Part shown: positions 49,430 to 59,473 of the stretch, piece after piece
Layout of the letters: every line of letters begins with the position of its first letter
How positions within the stretch are numbered: the stretch's first letter is position 1
Origin: Leishmania donovani
Taxonomy: Eukaryota; Euglenozoa; Kinetoplastea; Trypanosomatida; Trypanosomatidae
DNA length: 64,000 bases
Direction: 5' to 3'
NCBI RefSeq assembly: GCF_000227135.1
Contig: NC_018249.1
Span: 155,673-219,672, forward strand
Program-made: the position numbers and the translations under genes
Notes under the pieces: model-generated
Seen by the model: the letters and a program-made list of their open reading frames with translations, nothing else
Databases searched by the model: none
Told to the model about the DNA's origin: nothing

Positions 49430-51809
49430 GGCGCCGGTTTTGGCTGTCGAGGAGAGCGATGGGTGTCACTTGAAGGAAGGAGAGTGCGGTGGGGACGAAG
49501 CAGGTGGGCGCTATGTGTATGCGGTGGGGTGTCCGCAGCACCCTCTGTACTTTTGCCTCTGCGTCTGGGTCTCTGTCTCTCCGCCTAGCTCACCCACGTC
49601 CCAGTGATCCCGAGGATGTTCGTTTTCCTTCGTTCCTTCTTCCACTGAATCTGTGTTTTGCTCTTGAGCGAGTCTGCTGCTGCTGCGGCGGCGGCGGCAC
49701 TCCTCCTTCGATCAAGTAGTAGATGAAGGAGGGAGAGCAGAGGCGAGAGCAGAGATAGAAATTGGCGCAGACGTCCCCCAGATGACGCGTAAAACAACTG
49801 CAAGGCACACAACTATGAACAGTACTCACCAACCAAGGCGCACCCATACACGGGCAGAGCAGCAGGCAGTCGCACAAACCGCAGACACACACACACACAC
49901 GCACACGCAGAGAGGAGAGAGGCGAGAGGCGGATAGGGAGAGCGAGCGCAACGGGCAGGGTGATGGGGTGGCAGATAGAGCGCGCCGTGCTGCGAAGCGT
50001 TTTCCGAAGATGGGGAGCTAGCAGAGAAATCCCTTGTCACGGCAGCGCCAAAAAGCCAAGTCTGCGCACAGGGGCATACAAGAACAACAACAAAAACGAG
50101 TGGTCAGCGAGTCGGTGGTACGATGCTTGCGTTGTCAGCTCCTGAATACGCACTGCTGCTGTCCGACAAGGGGTACGAGTTAGGAGGGTCCATGGAGATG
50201 TCCACCCCGCATGCATCAGTGAGCTTGTCAGTGTATTTGACCGGGTCGTTAACAGCAACCAGAGCGACGTTTAACAGAAACACCAAAGCCACGACGCCAA
50301 AACGCGTACGAGATCGTCAACCGAGAAGGCAAATGTGTAAGAGAAAAGGGTGGCGGTAGTGCCTGCTGGCGCGCATGATACAAAAACATCTAGTGACTGC
50401 GCGCAGCTGTCACTCATCGCATGCCGCCACCCTCCCACACACTCACACTTCTCCACCTCTCGGCCTCCTTCAGCATCGAGTCTGCAACTCAGAGAAGCTG
50501 CAGCCTGTCCGTCTCGCCTCGCTGACAAACACTCAATGCTACAGAGATGAAGCACCAGAAGGCGGAGTACAGGTGCAGCGCGCATAAGGGGCCTTCGGGG
50601 AGGGAGCGGGGGTAACGGCATCTTCTCGCCTGTCCGTATGTACGGGTGTGGGTGTTGGTTTGTCTTCTCCGTAAGGAGTGTGGGTGACCTGCGCACGCCA
50701 AGGCAAGCAGGGTAAGCACCTCACACGGCTTGGCATTTCTTATCCGCCCCTGCCCGGTGCCCCGCATTTCGACAAGCACGCGTCGCACATCCGACGGGCC
50801 TGTGAGTCTGTGGGGGACGGGGGACGGGGGACGGGGGACGGATAGGAAAAGCGTGCGGCGCCGCCCTGCAACCACGCAGCCCCCCTGAGCATCCCCTCTT
50901 TTCGATGTGTTTTCGCTCTACTTCGTGCAGCCTCCCCCCCCCCTCTCCTCCTCCATTGTGTAGGTGTATTCGTGCGTACTCGTCTCCCTCTCGCTCGCTC
51001 TGGGCAAACTGTTTGGGGTAAGCGACTCTGCACATGGGCACGCCAACAGAAACAAAAAACAAAGGGAGGGTGGGGACAACCAAAAAAAATGCAACACGCA
51101 CACGCGCACACACACAAAATGGGAAGTGCACTCGCGACGTCCTCATCCGTCCGCATGAACGCAGAGAGCCACGCAGGTGAAAAACAAGAGGGAGGGAGGT
51201 GCCGAGACGACCGCCCACGCCAAACGATAGGCATCAACGCAGCCCACGGCAACGCACGCTCACGAACATAGCGCATCAGAGGGAAACAGGGATGCGTCAT
51301 AAAACATCCAAGTTCGTATCATCCGACGGACGCACAAGCGTCCACCGACGCCGAGAGCAACTTAGACGAGAGCCGATGAAGGAGTGGTGGTCACAAAGCC
51401 AGCATGGGAAGTGGGAGGGGGAGGTCAGGTGGCGCATTCTGTAGTTCACCGCGCACCGCCTCTTCCTTTCGATTCGTTTTTGTGGGGGTGCTATGCATGT
51501 TCCGTTCTTCACCCACGCCGGGTCGGCCGCTCTTTGCCCCGCTCGCTCATCCTCTGCGACAGCGACGCAAACCTCTACTTCGCGCGCGCTCGACTCTTGC
51601 CCGTGTCTTTCTGCCGGTCCCATCCGGGCAGCGAGCCCGAGAGCAGCAGCAGCAGGTGGGGGGGGGGGGGTGATGACCGATACGTAATGCATACACTGAA
51701 ACCTGCAGCACAGAGACAGAAAGGGAAGGACAGACGGGCACAGACCGGCAGAAGGAAGGTAGGGGGTGTAGGACTAGATGAACAAGCGACCACCTTTTTA
51801 CACCCTTCC
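49430..51809. other. Intergenic region between RPT1 and RER1
   Basis: Contains the RPT1 5' flank, a CA run (49889-49904), a four-run G-quadruplex motif (50812-50838), a C10 run near 50935 and a G13 run near 51659. A short hydrophobic frame at 50104-50317 on the minus strand lacks an upstream ATG and is discussed as a finding. No gene is firmly supported. Confidence 0.5.
50812..50838 (+). promoter_or_regulatory. G-quadruplex motif, four G5 runs with 2-base loops
   Basis: Four GGGGG runs separated by AC on the plus strand, i.e. the template strand for the minus-strand polycistron. Confidence 0.75.
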
Positions 51810-52361
51810 TCACGAAGTGCTCTTGGGCACGAACTTGGGCTTGCCGGTGTTCCACGGTACATAGCCGTGCTTGATCATGTGTCGCACCCGCCCGCCAACC
51901 TGCGTCGCAAACAGCATGAGGAAGTAAAGCACAAGAATCGGCCAGAAGACGGGGATGTCGAGAAAGGAAAACATGGTCAGGAAGAGGCACACGAACAGCA
52001 CCGTAAACATCTGCTTCCATACCACGAACTCCTGCACCTTAGGCATAAACGGGCGGTACTCGTCGCCGTCCATGTGTGTCGTTGGCAACGGCGTGCCCTC
52101 GCTCTCATCCGGGTCCGACAGCGGAGTGATTAGCAGCAGGAGCAGGTAGAGCAGGTGAATGCACAGGCCATAGGTGATTACGTAGAAGCCACCGAAGGTG
52201 ACCACGCGGGCCACGTACAGGATCGCTAAAAAGGCGAAGAAGCACCATCGCAGACCACGGTGCGGCACGGACGCGTCGAGGTAGCGTTTGTAGGTGACGC
52301 GCGCCTTGCGCAAAAAGGGGTTACCGGCACTCGGCCCAAGGAGGTCGTTGGATGGCGGCAT
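51810..52361 (-). CDS. RER1: RER1-like Golgi-to-ER retrieval receptor
   Basis: 183 residues from the ATG at 52361 (MPPSNDLLGP). Predicted Golgi membrane protein that returns escaped ER membrane proteins and unassembled subunits in COPI vesicles. Four hydrophobic segments in two pairs: FFAFLAILYVARVV, FYVITYGLCIHLLYLLLLLI, FTVLFVCLFLTMFSFL and VFWPILVLYFLMLFA. RER1 hallmarks are present: YLDASVPHRGLRW, DEYRPFMPKVQEFVVWK, FLDIPVFWPILVLYF, HMIKHGYVPW. Length (183) matches the family. The frame extends 30 codons upstream without a good start, and that extension would be another hydrophobic stretch, so the ATG at 52361 is preferred. Confidence 0.93.
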   Translation of the reverse strand: MPPSNDLLGPSAGNPFLRKARVTYKRYLDASVPHRGLRWCFFAFLAILYVARVVTFGGFYVITYGLCIHLLYLLLLLITPLSDPDESEGTPLPTTHMDGDEYRPFMPKVQEFVVWKQMFTVLFVCLFLTMFSFLDIPVFWPILVLYFLMLFATQVGGRVRHMIKHGYVPWNTGKPKFVPKSTS

Positions 52362-53380
52362 CGCGGTAGCGATAAACCCAAGGTAGCGGATTAACAATAC
52401 TACAGCACACGCGAGCAGCAGAACGAATCCACTCACCACGTGAACGCACAACAGGAATCAGACGGAAAAGCGCCACGGATGCGCCCGCAGTGAAGAAGCA
52501 GCGGCGGGGGCGAGGAAAAAGCGATCCCACGCCACACACAGAGGACGCGAGCAGCGTGAGAAGACACGTGCGAGAGAGTGCAATGGGGGCGTATGTCCCT
52601 GCGTGACCCCCTCCGTGTCCGAGGCGGAGAAGAAGGTCGAAAAGGGAAGCGCTTCGCTACGTGCAGGCTTCGGTAAAGGACTCCCAACAAAAAGCTCACC
52701 GCACCAGTCTCTACCGTGTCAACACCCGCAGAAGTGGGAGAGGAGAGGTGGGGTGGTGATGATGAGGCGGTTGCGTGCGTGTATGAGGTCTTCTTCTTTC
52801 CTTCCTCTCGGGTGTGTAGTTCCCTTCTCTGTGTTCCGAAAACAGTTGTGATTCGATAGGCTCCTCTGCAAGTGAGCAAGAGACTGAGAGAGAATGATGG
52901 GGATAGGTGTAGCACGTGAGGGCCGGTGGTGGAGGCCGGCAACAAGAAACGGGGAAAAGAGCGGCGGTACACATGAACGGAGAGGAATGACGAGAACTAC
53001 AAGAGCGGCACGCACCGTCAGCACATACGCGCACACACCGTCCATCTCTCTCTCTGCTCTCCCCCATAGAAGTTCCGAGATGTCGCCGTTCGTTTCGCAC
53101 CATCCGACTGGCTCGATGTCTCGTCTCCGACCACTGCAGCAACAAGCATGTGTGTAGTCCTCTTCGGTGTTGTTACGCTTCTTCTGTCTGCTTACACGTT
53201 ACACGAGAAAATGAACCATGCGCTACACTGCATACCTCCCCGAAAGCTGGCGGTTGTAATGTGAGGTAGGTGCGATGCCGCGAACACCTGCTGCGTACTG
53301 AAACGGTGAAAAGGATGCGCCCTCCGTTCTTTTCGTGTCTTGCTCATCTCCCACGGGCCCATCCTGCCGCACGCCTTCCG
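52362..53380. other. Intergenic region
   Basis: RER1 5' flank and 3'UTR of the PWWP-TRMO gene. No gene seen. Confidence 0.55.
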
Positions 53381-54856
53381 TCACTCGAGCGTCACTCGAT
53401 GGACCTGCGTTGTCTGCGTATCATACTTGTGATCCCCCTTCCCCTTGCCGCTGGCGTCCAGCGCCTCGACCCACCCCGCACGCGCGTCTGCGTGGGCGTC
53501 GCAGAAGGGCAAGTACGGCTTGATATCCAGCACCGGCGTGCCGTGCAGCAAGTCGTGATCGGCTATGTGAATGTCCAGGCCATGCACGGCGACGAGGCGC
53601 ACACAGGAGAGGCCAATAAAGTTGGGCCGGTGCGGGCTGCGCGTAGCAAAGACGCCGCGCCATTCCTCATCACGAGGGGGTATTATCATCGTCTTGAAGC
53701 CGGCAGCCCTATCGAACCCCTGCCGCCGCCGAAAAGAGGAGAGCGCCCACGCCGACAGCGCCTCGCCGTCACTGTCGTGGCAAGCATCGACGTGTCCATC
53801 CGCCGTCGGCGATGCTTTTTCTGTAGTAGCAGGCACAGAGTCCGGCACCGCCGACGCAGGTCCTGCGGTAGCAGACGCACTGGCTTCCCTTGCCTCGCGA
53901 AACTTGCGCACCGACTCCTGCCCCTCCCCGGAAGCCATCGGGGCGGCGAATGAGAACTGAAAGAGCACCCAGATGAACTCGAAGCCCGCCAAGTCCCGCG
54001 CGGCGTTCTCAAGCCCAGTGCGGAGGCGAATAAGCCCGGTCTGTGGCTCGAACGTCCCGGTGTTCGGCTGGCGTGGCGCTTCAATATGGGCCCGCATCAG
54101 GCTGTGCACAATGCCCACGGCGCACACCTCGTATGGCTGCAGCTTCTCCGGGCTGAGAGAGATGCGCGCGAGTCGGTTTGCCTGCAGGACGGCTTGGGTG
54201 AAGGCGTCCGCATAGAGAGTTACGTCGTGCTTGTTGCGTTGCAGACGACTCTCCAGGCAGACATCCAGCTCCTCCGTTGTGCGCAGCTTGTCAAAGAAGT
54301 ACACAACCTTCCCATTGGCCGTGACCACATCTGATTGAGGCTCCGGCGGCGCTGGGGCGGCACCGCAGCTGGCGGACAGGGTGCCGCTATCCACTCCAAG
54401 CCCCAACGGCGATGAATGGCCGTGGACACTCGGCACCTCGTTTCCTGTCGGGGTCGACGACGCCGGTTTGCACTCCTTGTGCATCTTGAAAAGCCGCGCC
54501 TCTTCGCGCCTCCGCCGCTCCCGATGCTTCCGCTGCTCCTCGGCGAGATTTGCCGCGAGCACGGCCGCGGGAGGTGGTACGATCAAGCGGGCTCGTACGC
54601 GGTTTGCTGCCTCGTCGCAGTCAACAACCTCAGCCGGCCAGTACGGCAGCTTCGCAGGACGCACCCAGACCAAATCGCCGACAAGGAAGTAGTTGGCACG
54701 CACGCGGTAGCGCTTCTTTGAGACGCCATCGCGGACAACTCGCTCGGCAGCGGGAGCTGTAGCACCTGCTACGGTATCAGCCGGGGTCGCTAAGGTTGTG
54801 GGAGAGACGCTGGTTAAGGCTGTCTGTAGGGACGGCGACAACGGAGTGGTGCTCAT
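53381..54856 (-). CDS. PWWP domain fused to TRMO/TsaA-type tRNA methyltransferase domain
   Basis: 491 residues from the ATG at 54856. The C-terminal ~240-485 is a TrmO (YaeB/TsaA, SAM-dependent N6-methylation of t6A37 in tRNA) domain: VGIVHSLMRAHIEAPRQPNTG, LAGFEFIWVLFQFSF, WRGVFATRSPHRPNFIGLS, LLHGTPVLDIKPYLPF. The PRQP, FATRSPxRPN and DIKPYLP boxes that mark the active site are all kept. The N-terminal ~50-95 looks like a PWWP/Tudor-like reader: FLVGDLVWVRPAKLPYWPAEV with the aromatic WP motif, whose last strand may be VVYFFD after a ~90-residue charged insert (KHRERRRREEARLFK). Long Ala/Ser insert inside the TrmO domain (about 315-370). A chromatin reader joined to a tRNA modifier is unusual; nuclear localisation is inferred only. 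Confidence 0.83.
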   Translation of the reverse strand: MSTTPLSPSLQTALTSVSPTTLATPADTVAGATAPAAERVVRDGVSKKRYRVRANYFLVGDLVWVRPAKLPYWPAEVVDCDEAANRVRARLIVPPPAAVLAANLAEEQRKHRERRRREEARLFKMHKECKPASSTPTGNEVPSVHGHSSPLGLGVDSGTLSASCGAAPAPPEPQSDVVTANGKVVYFFDKLRTTEELDVCLESRLQRNKHDVTLYADAFTQAVLQANRLARISLSPEKLQPYEVCAVGIVHSLMRAHIEAPRQPNTGTFEPQTGLIRLRTGLENAARDLAGFEFIWVLFQFSFAAPMASGEGQESVRKFREAREASASATAGPASAVPDSVPATTEKASPTADGHVDACHDSDGEALSAWALSSFRRRQGFDRAAGFKTMIIPPRDEEWRGVFATRSPHRPNFIGLSCVRLVAVHGLDIHIADHDLLHGTPVLDIKPYLPFCDAHADARAGWVEALDASGKGKGDHKYDTQTTQVHRVTLE

Positions 54857-55522
54857 GGTGCAACCTGAGCGCAGGTAGCACACAAGAACAGGGCCGCTTG
54901 CGGCGGGAGGAGGGGAGAGGAGCTGGCGAAGCCGGGCCGAAGCCTGTCTTTCGTCGCACACCGACGTGTATTGCTACCGCCTCAGTGTTTGCGATGGCGG
55001 ACTTCGGCAAGATGAGCACTATACCGCGACAAGACCGAGAGCGTTCTGTAGACCCATCGCCAAGAGAGCGACGAAGGCGTTTAGAAGCGCGCACGAGAGC
55101 ACGTGTGTGCAGCATGGGCGACGATGAGGAGAGGTGGAGGAGAGGAGGAGGGGGGAGGCGGGCGAATACGTGAGAACGCCGCAAGCGCATCGAGTAGCAC
55201 GCGTAAACACAAAAGGCACGCTGGTGCGCTGCCGCCGATGGTCGCGTGCTGTTGCCGCGAAGACATGCTGCCTCAATGCCTCAGCTTCACGGGGACAAAG
55301 GGAGAAGAGTGATGTGGATAGCGGCGCAAACAGAACGGAATGCTGAGAGCGAGAGCGACAAAGTCAGAGGGTACTGTGTTAACGGGGTTGTAGCCGCGCT
55401 GAGGCCGCCTCCACATCCATACGAGAGGCAGCTCCATGCACCACCTCCACCTTATCTGCCTCGCTCCTAGCTGTGCTGCCTCTGCAGTTGGCTGCGTCGT
55501 GGACGTGTTCAACGTGCTCGCC
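54857..55522. other. Intergenic region
   Basis: 5' flank of the PWWP-TRMO gene and 3'UTR of NAT9, with polypurine at 55130-55160. No gene seen. Confidence 0.55.
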
Positions 55523-56896
55523 TTATGGCGCTTGTGTGAAGACCCGAATCGAAGACGCCACCACGTCGTCCAGTGGTGCGCACCAGTACGTGTGGCTCAG
55601 TTCCGAGCCGGCCTGCTGCGAGTGTGGTGGCGACGCGGACGGTGGTTCCTCCGGCTTATCTGTTCCTCTTGCGCCGTCTGGCACGGCACCTGCACGGCTT
55701 TCGCACCTCGCCGTTCGACCGTGCAGAGAAGCCTTGCTACACGCGGCGCGCCCGCACCTGCTTCGCCGGCACTCCAGCTCCCACGCACGGCGCTCCTTCT
55801 CCGTCCTCAGCGAGCGTGCAACGTGGACCTCGTTGAACACCTTCACCTCCTTAAACGGCGCGAACTTGAGGCGCTCCGTAAAAAGCGCGATGCTGCCGGT
55901 GTTCGTAGCAAGGATTTTTGCCACGAAGCGGGTCCCACCGCAGACGGCGACGGCGTACTGCATGATCATACGGACGGCAGCCTCAGCCAACCCGCGACGC
56001 CGGAAGGCTGTGTCGGCCACCATCACCTCAACCTCGAACGTACGCGAGGGTGCCAAGGCGGAAACCGGAGTAAGCGGCGGGCTGCCGTCCGACGGTATCG
56101 CAGCAGACGTGGGGGATCGGCGGTGCTGTTGCTGTTCGCAGGAGCTCGGCCAGCCAAACGCTGCAACCCCGTCACTGGCCTCGTCGCCGCCATCGTCATC
56201 CTCTTCCAGCAAAAAGAGATTGCAATCACCGATCATGACGTACGGCTGCGCCAGCGCACGGCGCTGCACCTCCTCAGCTCTCGCACAGGCTCCTTGCGGT
56301 TGCGACACAGCTGAAGATGCGTCGCTGCTGAAGAGCTCTTTCACCTGCGAGGGAGCGTACCGCTTCAAGAGCGGAAACGCACAGCCGAATGTGCTCGTTC
56401 TCTCTCGCGGGGAATGCAACTCCGACACGGTGCGCGTGTGATCTGCGGTGGTGACGATACTGCCCGGGTACGACACAGCAGGGGCTGGGAGGCAAAAAGA
56501 CGCGAGAGAGGCAATCGGCGACGACGACGCGGTCGCAAACGCCTCTTCGAGTGGCGGCACCATCCCACACAAGCGCACGAGCCCAGCATGGGTGCCTTCA
56601 TCTTTTTGCCGCCGCTGCCGCTCCTCTGCACCCCTAGAAAGACGGTCCCCTCCGACGGCAGAGGCGTGGTCATGATGAGCTGTAGCCGGCGCTAGCAGGA
56701 TGAACGTCATCTTGTCTGTGGATTGCAGCCACGACAACTGGTTCTCGCGCTCCTCCTCCAGGGACAAGGGCTCGCTCTCAGTGGCCGCGAGCAGCTCCGG
56801 GTCGCACATCCATTCATGGTAGCGTGGCACAAACGGCGCCAGGTACGGCACCAAGACCAGATCCTCACTGATCAGGTAGACGTGCTCGTTGATCAT
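55523..56896 (-). CDS. NAT9: NAT9-like GNAT N-acetyltransferase
   Basis: 457 residues from the ATG at 56896 (MINEHVYLISEDLVLVPY), which fits the NAT9 N-terminus; an in-frame ATG at 57004 would add 36 residues. Predicted acetyl-CoA-dependent acetyltransferase; in animals NAT9 has been linked to microtubule acetylation/stability. Hallmarks: VPYLAPFVPRYHEWM, LLAATESEPLSLEEE, QLSWLQSTDKMTFILL, MIGDCNLFLLEED, VEVMVADTAFRRRGLAEAAVRMI (acetyl-CoA loop RRRGLA) and TRFVAKILATNTGSIALFTERLKF. Two inserts, about 150 residues before VMIGDCN and about 55 after LEEDD, plus a Cys/Arg-rich tail roughly double its length over the animal protein. Confidence 0.87.
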   Translation of the reverse strand: MINEHVYLISEDLVLVPYLAPFVPRYHEWMCDPELLAATESEPLSLEEERENQLSWLQSTDKMTFILLAPATAHHDHASAVGGDRLSRGAEERQRRQKDEGTHAGLVRLCGMVPPLEEAFATASSSPIASLASFCLPAPAVSYPGSIVTTADHTRTVSELHSPRERTSTFGCAFPLLKRYAPSQVKELFSSDASSAVSQPQGACARAEEVQRRALAQPYVMIGDCNLFLLEEDDDGGDEASDGVAAFGWPSSCEQQQHRRSPTSAAIPSDGSPPLTPVSALAPSRTFEVEVMVADTAFRRRGLAEAAVRMIMQYAVAVCGGTRFVAKILATNTGSIALFTERLKFAPFKEVKVFNEVHVARSLRTEKERRAWELECRRSRCGRAACSKASLHGRTARCESRAGAVPDGARGTDKPEEPPSASPPHSQQAGSELSHTYWCAPLDDVVASSIRVFTQAP

Positions 56897-59473
56897 TGGT
56901 AACGAAACACGGTGTTCTTGAAGTAGACAGCGGGAACGCGAGAGATCAGCGGAGAGAAGGGAGGCAGAGAGTCGTAGGAGAGGCGAGCGCTCGCCTGGCT
57001 GCATGGCAACGGCTACACCACAACCGACAGAGGTGAAGCGCGTCGCCAGTTGAAACAGTCATAGAGGGGTAAAAGCGTTTCTCCCTTCTGCGTTCCTTTA
57101 CGTGCCCGTCCACCACGAACAAGTCAACGCACACACGCATGCACAACCACAGCTCATCTGCATCTGCTGCACGCCACGGCTATGCCAAGCAGCAGGGCCG
57201 GCCAGCACCGCCTGGCGCCGCTCAGCCCACCGCAATGCCGCTGCGTACAGCGCAGGCTAGGCCCCGGGACCACGCTCAGCACCACCGCAGCGCAGCAAAG
57301 GCAGAAAGGCAGTAGGTGGATGCGCGCATTCGTTGAATCGTCGGCATGATCCGCAGTGAGCTGGTCCAAGCGTCATCATGACCGTTGGTGTCACCGGCAC
57401 AGCGTCAGCCCACACCTGTCCGCTGGCACCAAGAGTCCACAGCCGTGCTCATGGGCAGGCTGCAGGCTACTTGGCCTGCCCACAAAGAGTGGGCGCTGGG
57501 CCCTGACACCGCGGTGAAGTGTGCCCGGCAGACACCAGGGAGGTGGGAGAACGAAAGATGTGAGGAAATAAAATACGAGAGCAAGCGCTAGAGCACGGCA
57601 AATTGGCAAGAGCAGCAGCGAAACCAGCTCAACGCGCGCTAGCCGGTGAAAAGCATCTTCCGTCAATCATACTCAGAGGAGGCGCCGGTAGGAAGACATT
57701 GGCTGGCACTCCCCTTCCTCTCCGCTCCGTCACGCCCCACCTTTTCTATCCACGACGGTACCTCGCAAACTTTCTCTCGTTTTCCTCTGCTAGTTTTGCC
57801 CATTTACCTTGCATGATTCCCTGCCCGCCTCTCCTTTCCACTCTGTTGTGTCGGCACCGACCCCACACCACATCCGCCAGCCCCGGTGAGCATATCAACG
57901 TCGATGAAGCGGACGAGAAACAGACACACAGACACACTTACACGCGCGCCGCACATGCTTGTTTTTTTTTAATTCTTCATTCCCGTCCTTTTCCCGCTTG
58001 TGCTCCGGGCCCGCCATGGGCCCGAGAACGCCCCCTCCCCACCCACACACCCACACAGACACGCACACGCACCCATATCGGAAGGAGAAGGAGCAGGAGC
58101 AGGGTGATGCGAAGCGATGAGCAAGGCATCCCCGCACGACTCAGAGCGGCCCAAAACAAAAAAAAAATCGAAGCATACCAAGCAAGTCCGGGGAGACATG
58201 CCACGCAAAGTAAATGTAACGACGCCACGCACACGAGCAACGATGCAAGACGACGAATCAAGCCCAGGCGTACAGAAAACCTCCTTGTCGTCACAGAAAC
58301 CACGAAAAACGAAGACGCCAGCAGCAACAACACCCGTCCCACTCGCCGTGTTGCCTACGCACCGGCACACGCACACACACACACACACACAAGGCACACA
58401 CAGAGAAAAGGAGAAGGAGGGAGGAGAGGAGAGACAGTGATATGCAGATGCGATGAAGCCGTCGAGCAAGCAAGCAGGGGGGGTGGCAAGATATATATAT
58501 ACACACACGCAAACCGTCGGGATGTATGAGGAGATGACTAGAATGCGGCGTGAAACGGTTCCTCTTCCCCATATACACACACACACAAAACGGCACACAT
58601 TAGCCGCACAAAAACGCAACAACGGAGGCAGTGATCTGGGAGAGGGGTGTGTGTGAGGGGGGAGGGGAGGGGATGGGAAGAGGGGGACGGGCGAATAGAC
58701 AGAATTGGGGATGGGGATACCCGGAGGCACAAAAACAATATGATTGGCTATCCAAGAAACACAGAGAGAAAGAGAGCAGCAGCAGCAGCAGCAGCAAGAC
58801 GCACTATTCTCAGGGTCAGCATCGATTGATAAAGCAAAGAGAGGGGAGGATGGAGGGAGCGGAGATGGTGTAAGTGGGAAAACCAGGCACATACACGCAT
58901 ACACACAGGCACGCAGACCGCAGCGATAGGGGAGCCGTCCCACCACCCTCTCCTTCTCGGTGTGTGCGTGTGCCCATCCCGCTAATAGTGCGGTGTGAGC
59001 ACGAGGCGGGAGATGGAGGCGAGGAGACGTACCACACGCAAAACGAAAACAACAAGAAGCACAGAGCACAGAGAAGAGTAGGCGCGAGGAAAATGTAAGT
59101 GAGCTGGAGAAGGAAGCGAGAGAGAAGAGGGGAGAGGAAAGGTGGGAGGGGCTACAACAAGCTAAAGCACAACTGTATGTTTGCCTTTTTTCGAAGAGAA
59201 GACACAGGAGCGCGTCACGGAGGGGTGGAGGCGGGGGATGGAAAAGAGCCGGGGCGGGATAGGGCCAGGACGACAGAAAGAGGGACATGGCAGAGGGGAG
59301 AAGAGGCATAACGGGGTGCACACACACACACATAAAGAAAAGAGCACGAAAACAATAAAAGAACGGAAAAGAAATGAGAAGCACAACCAGGGAACGAACC
59401 ACACACAACACACATGCATGCACAAGACACGTACATGCTGACACACCGCACCTGTCGCAGTGCGGGAGGGAGA
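56897..59473. other. Intergenic region, simple-sequence rich, with a GC-rich island
   Basis: NAT9 5' flank, then a GC-rich stretch at about 57160-57550 unlike its surroundings, then CA/TG/GA-rich 3'UTR of the E2 gene (CA at 58374-58391, TATATA at 58491-58502, CAG repeat at 58779-58796). A long minus frame at 57969-59444 is CA-repeat driven and rejected. Confidence 0.5.

Noticed and set aside
55436..56441. Two long plus-strand frames opposite NAT9
   Set aside because: Antisense shadows of a GC-rich gene; no domain.
57969..59444. Long minus-strand open frame (491 codons)
   Set aside because: Composition is Cys/Val/Phe/Leu/His-rich because of CA and GA repeats; no family motif; lies in the 3'UTR of the E2 gene.
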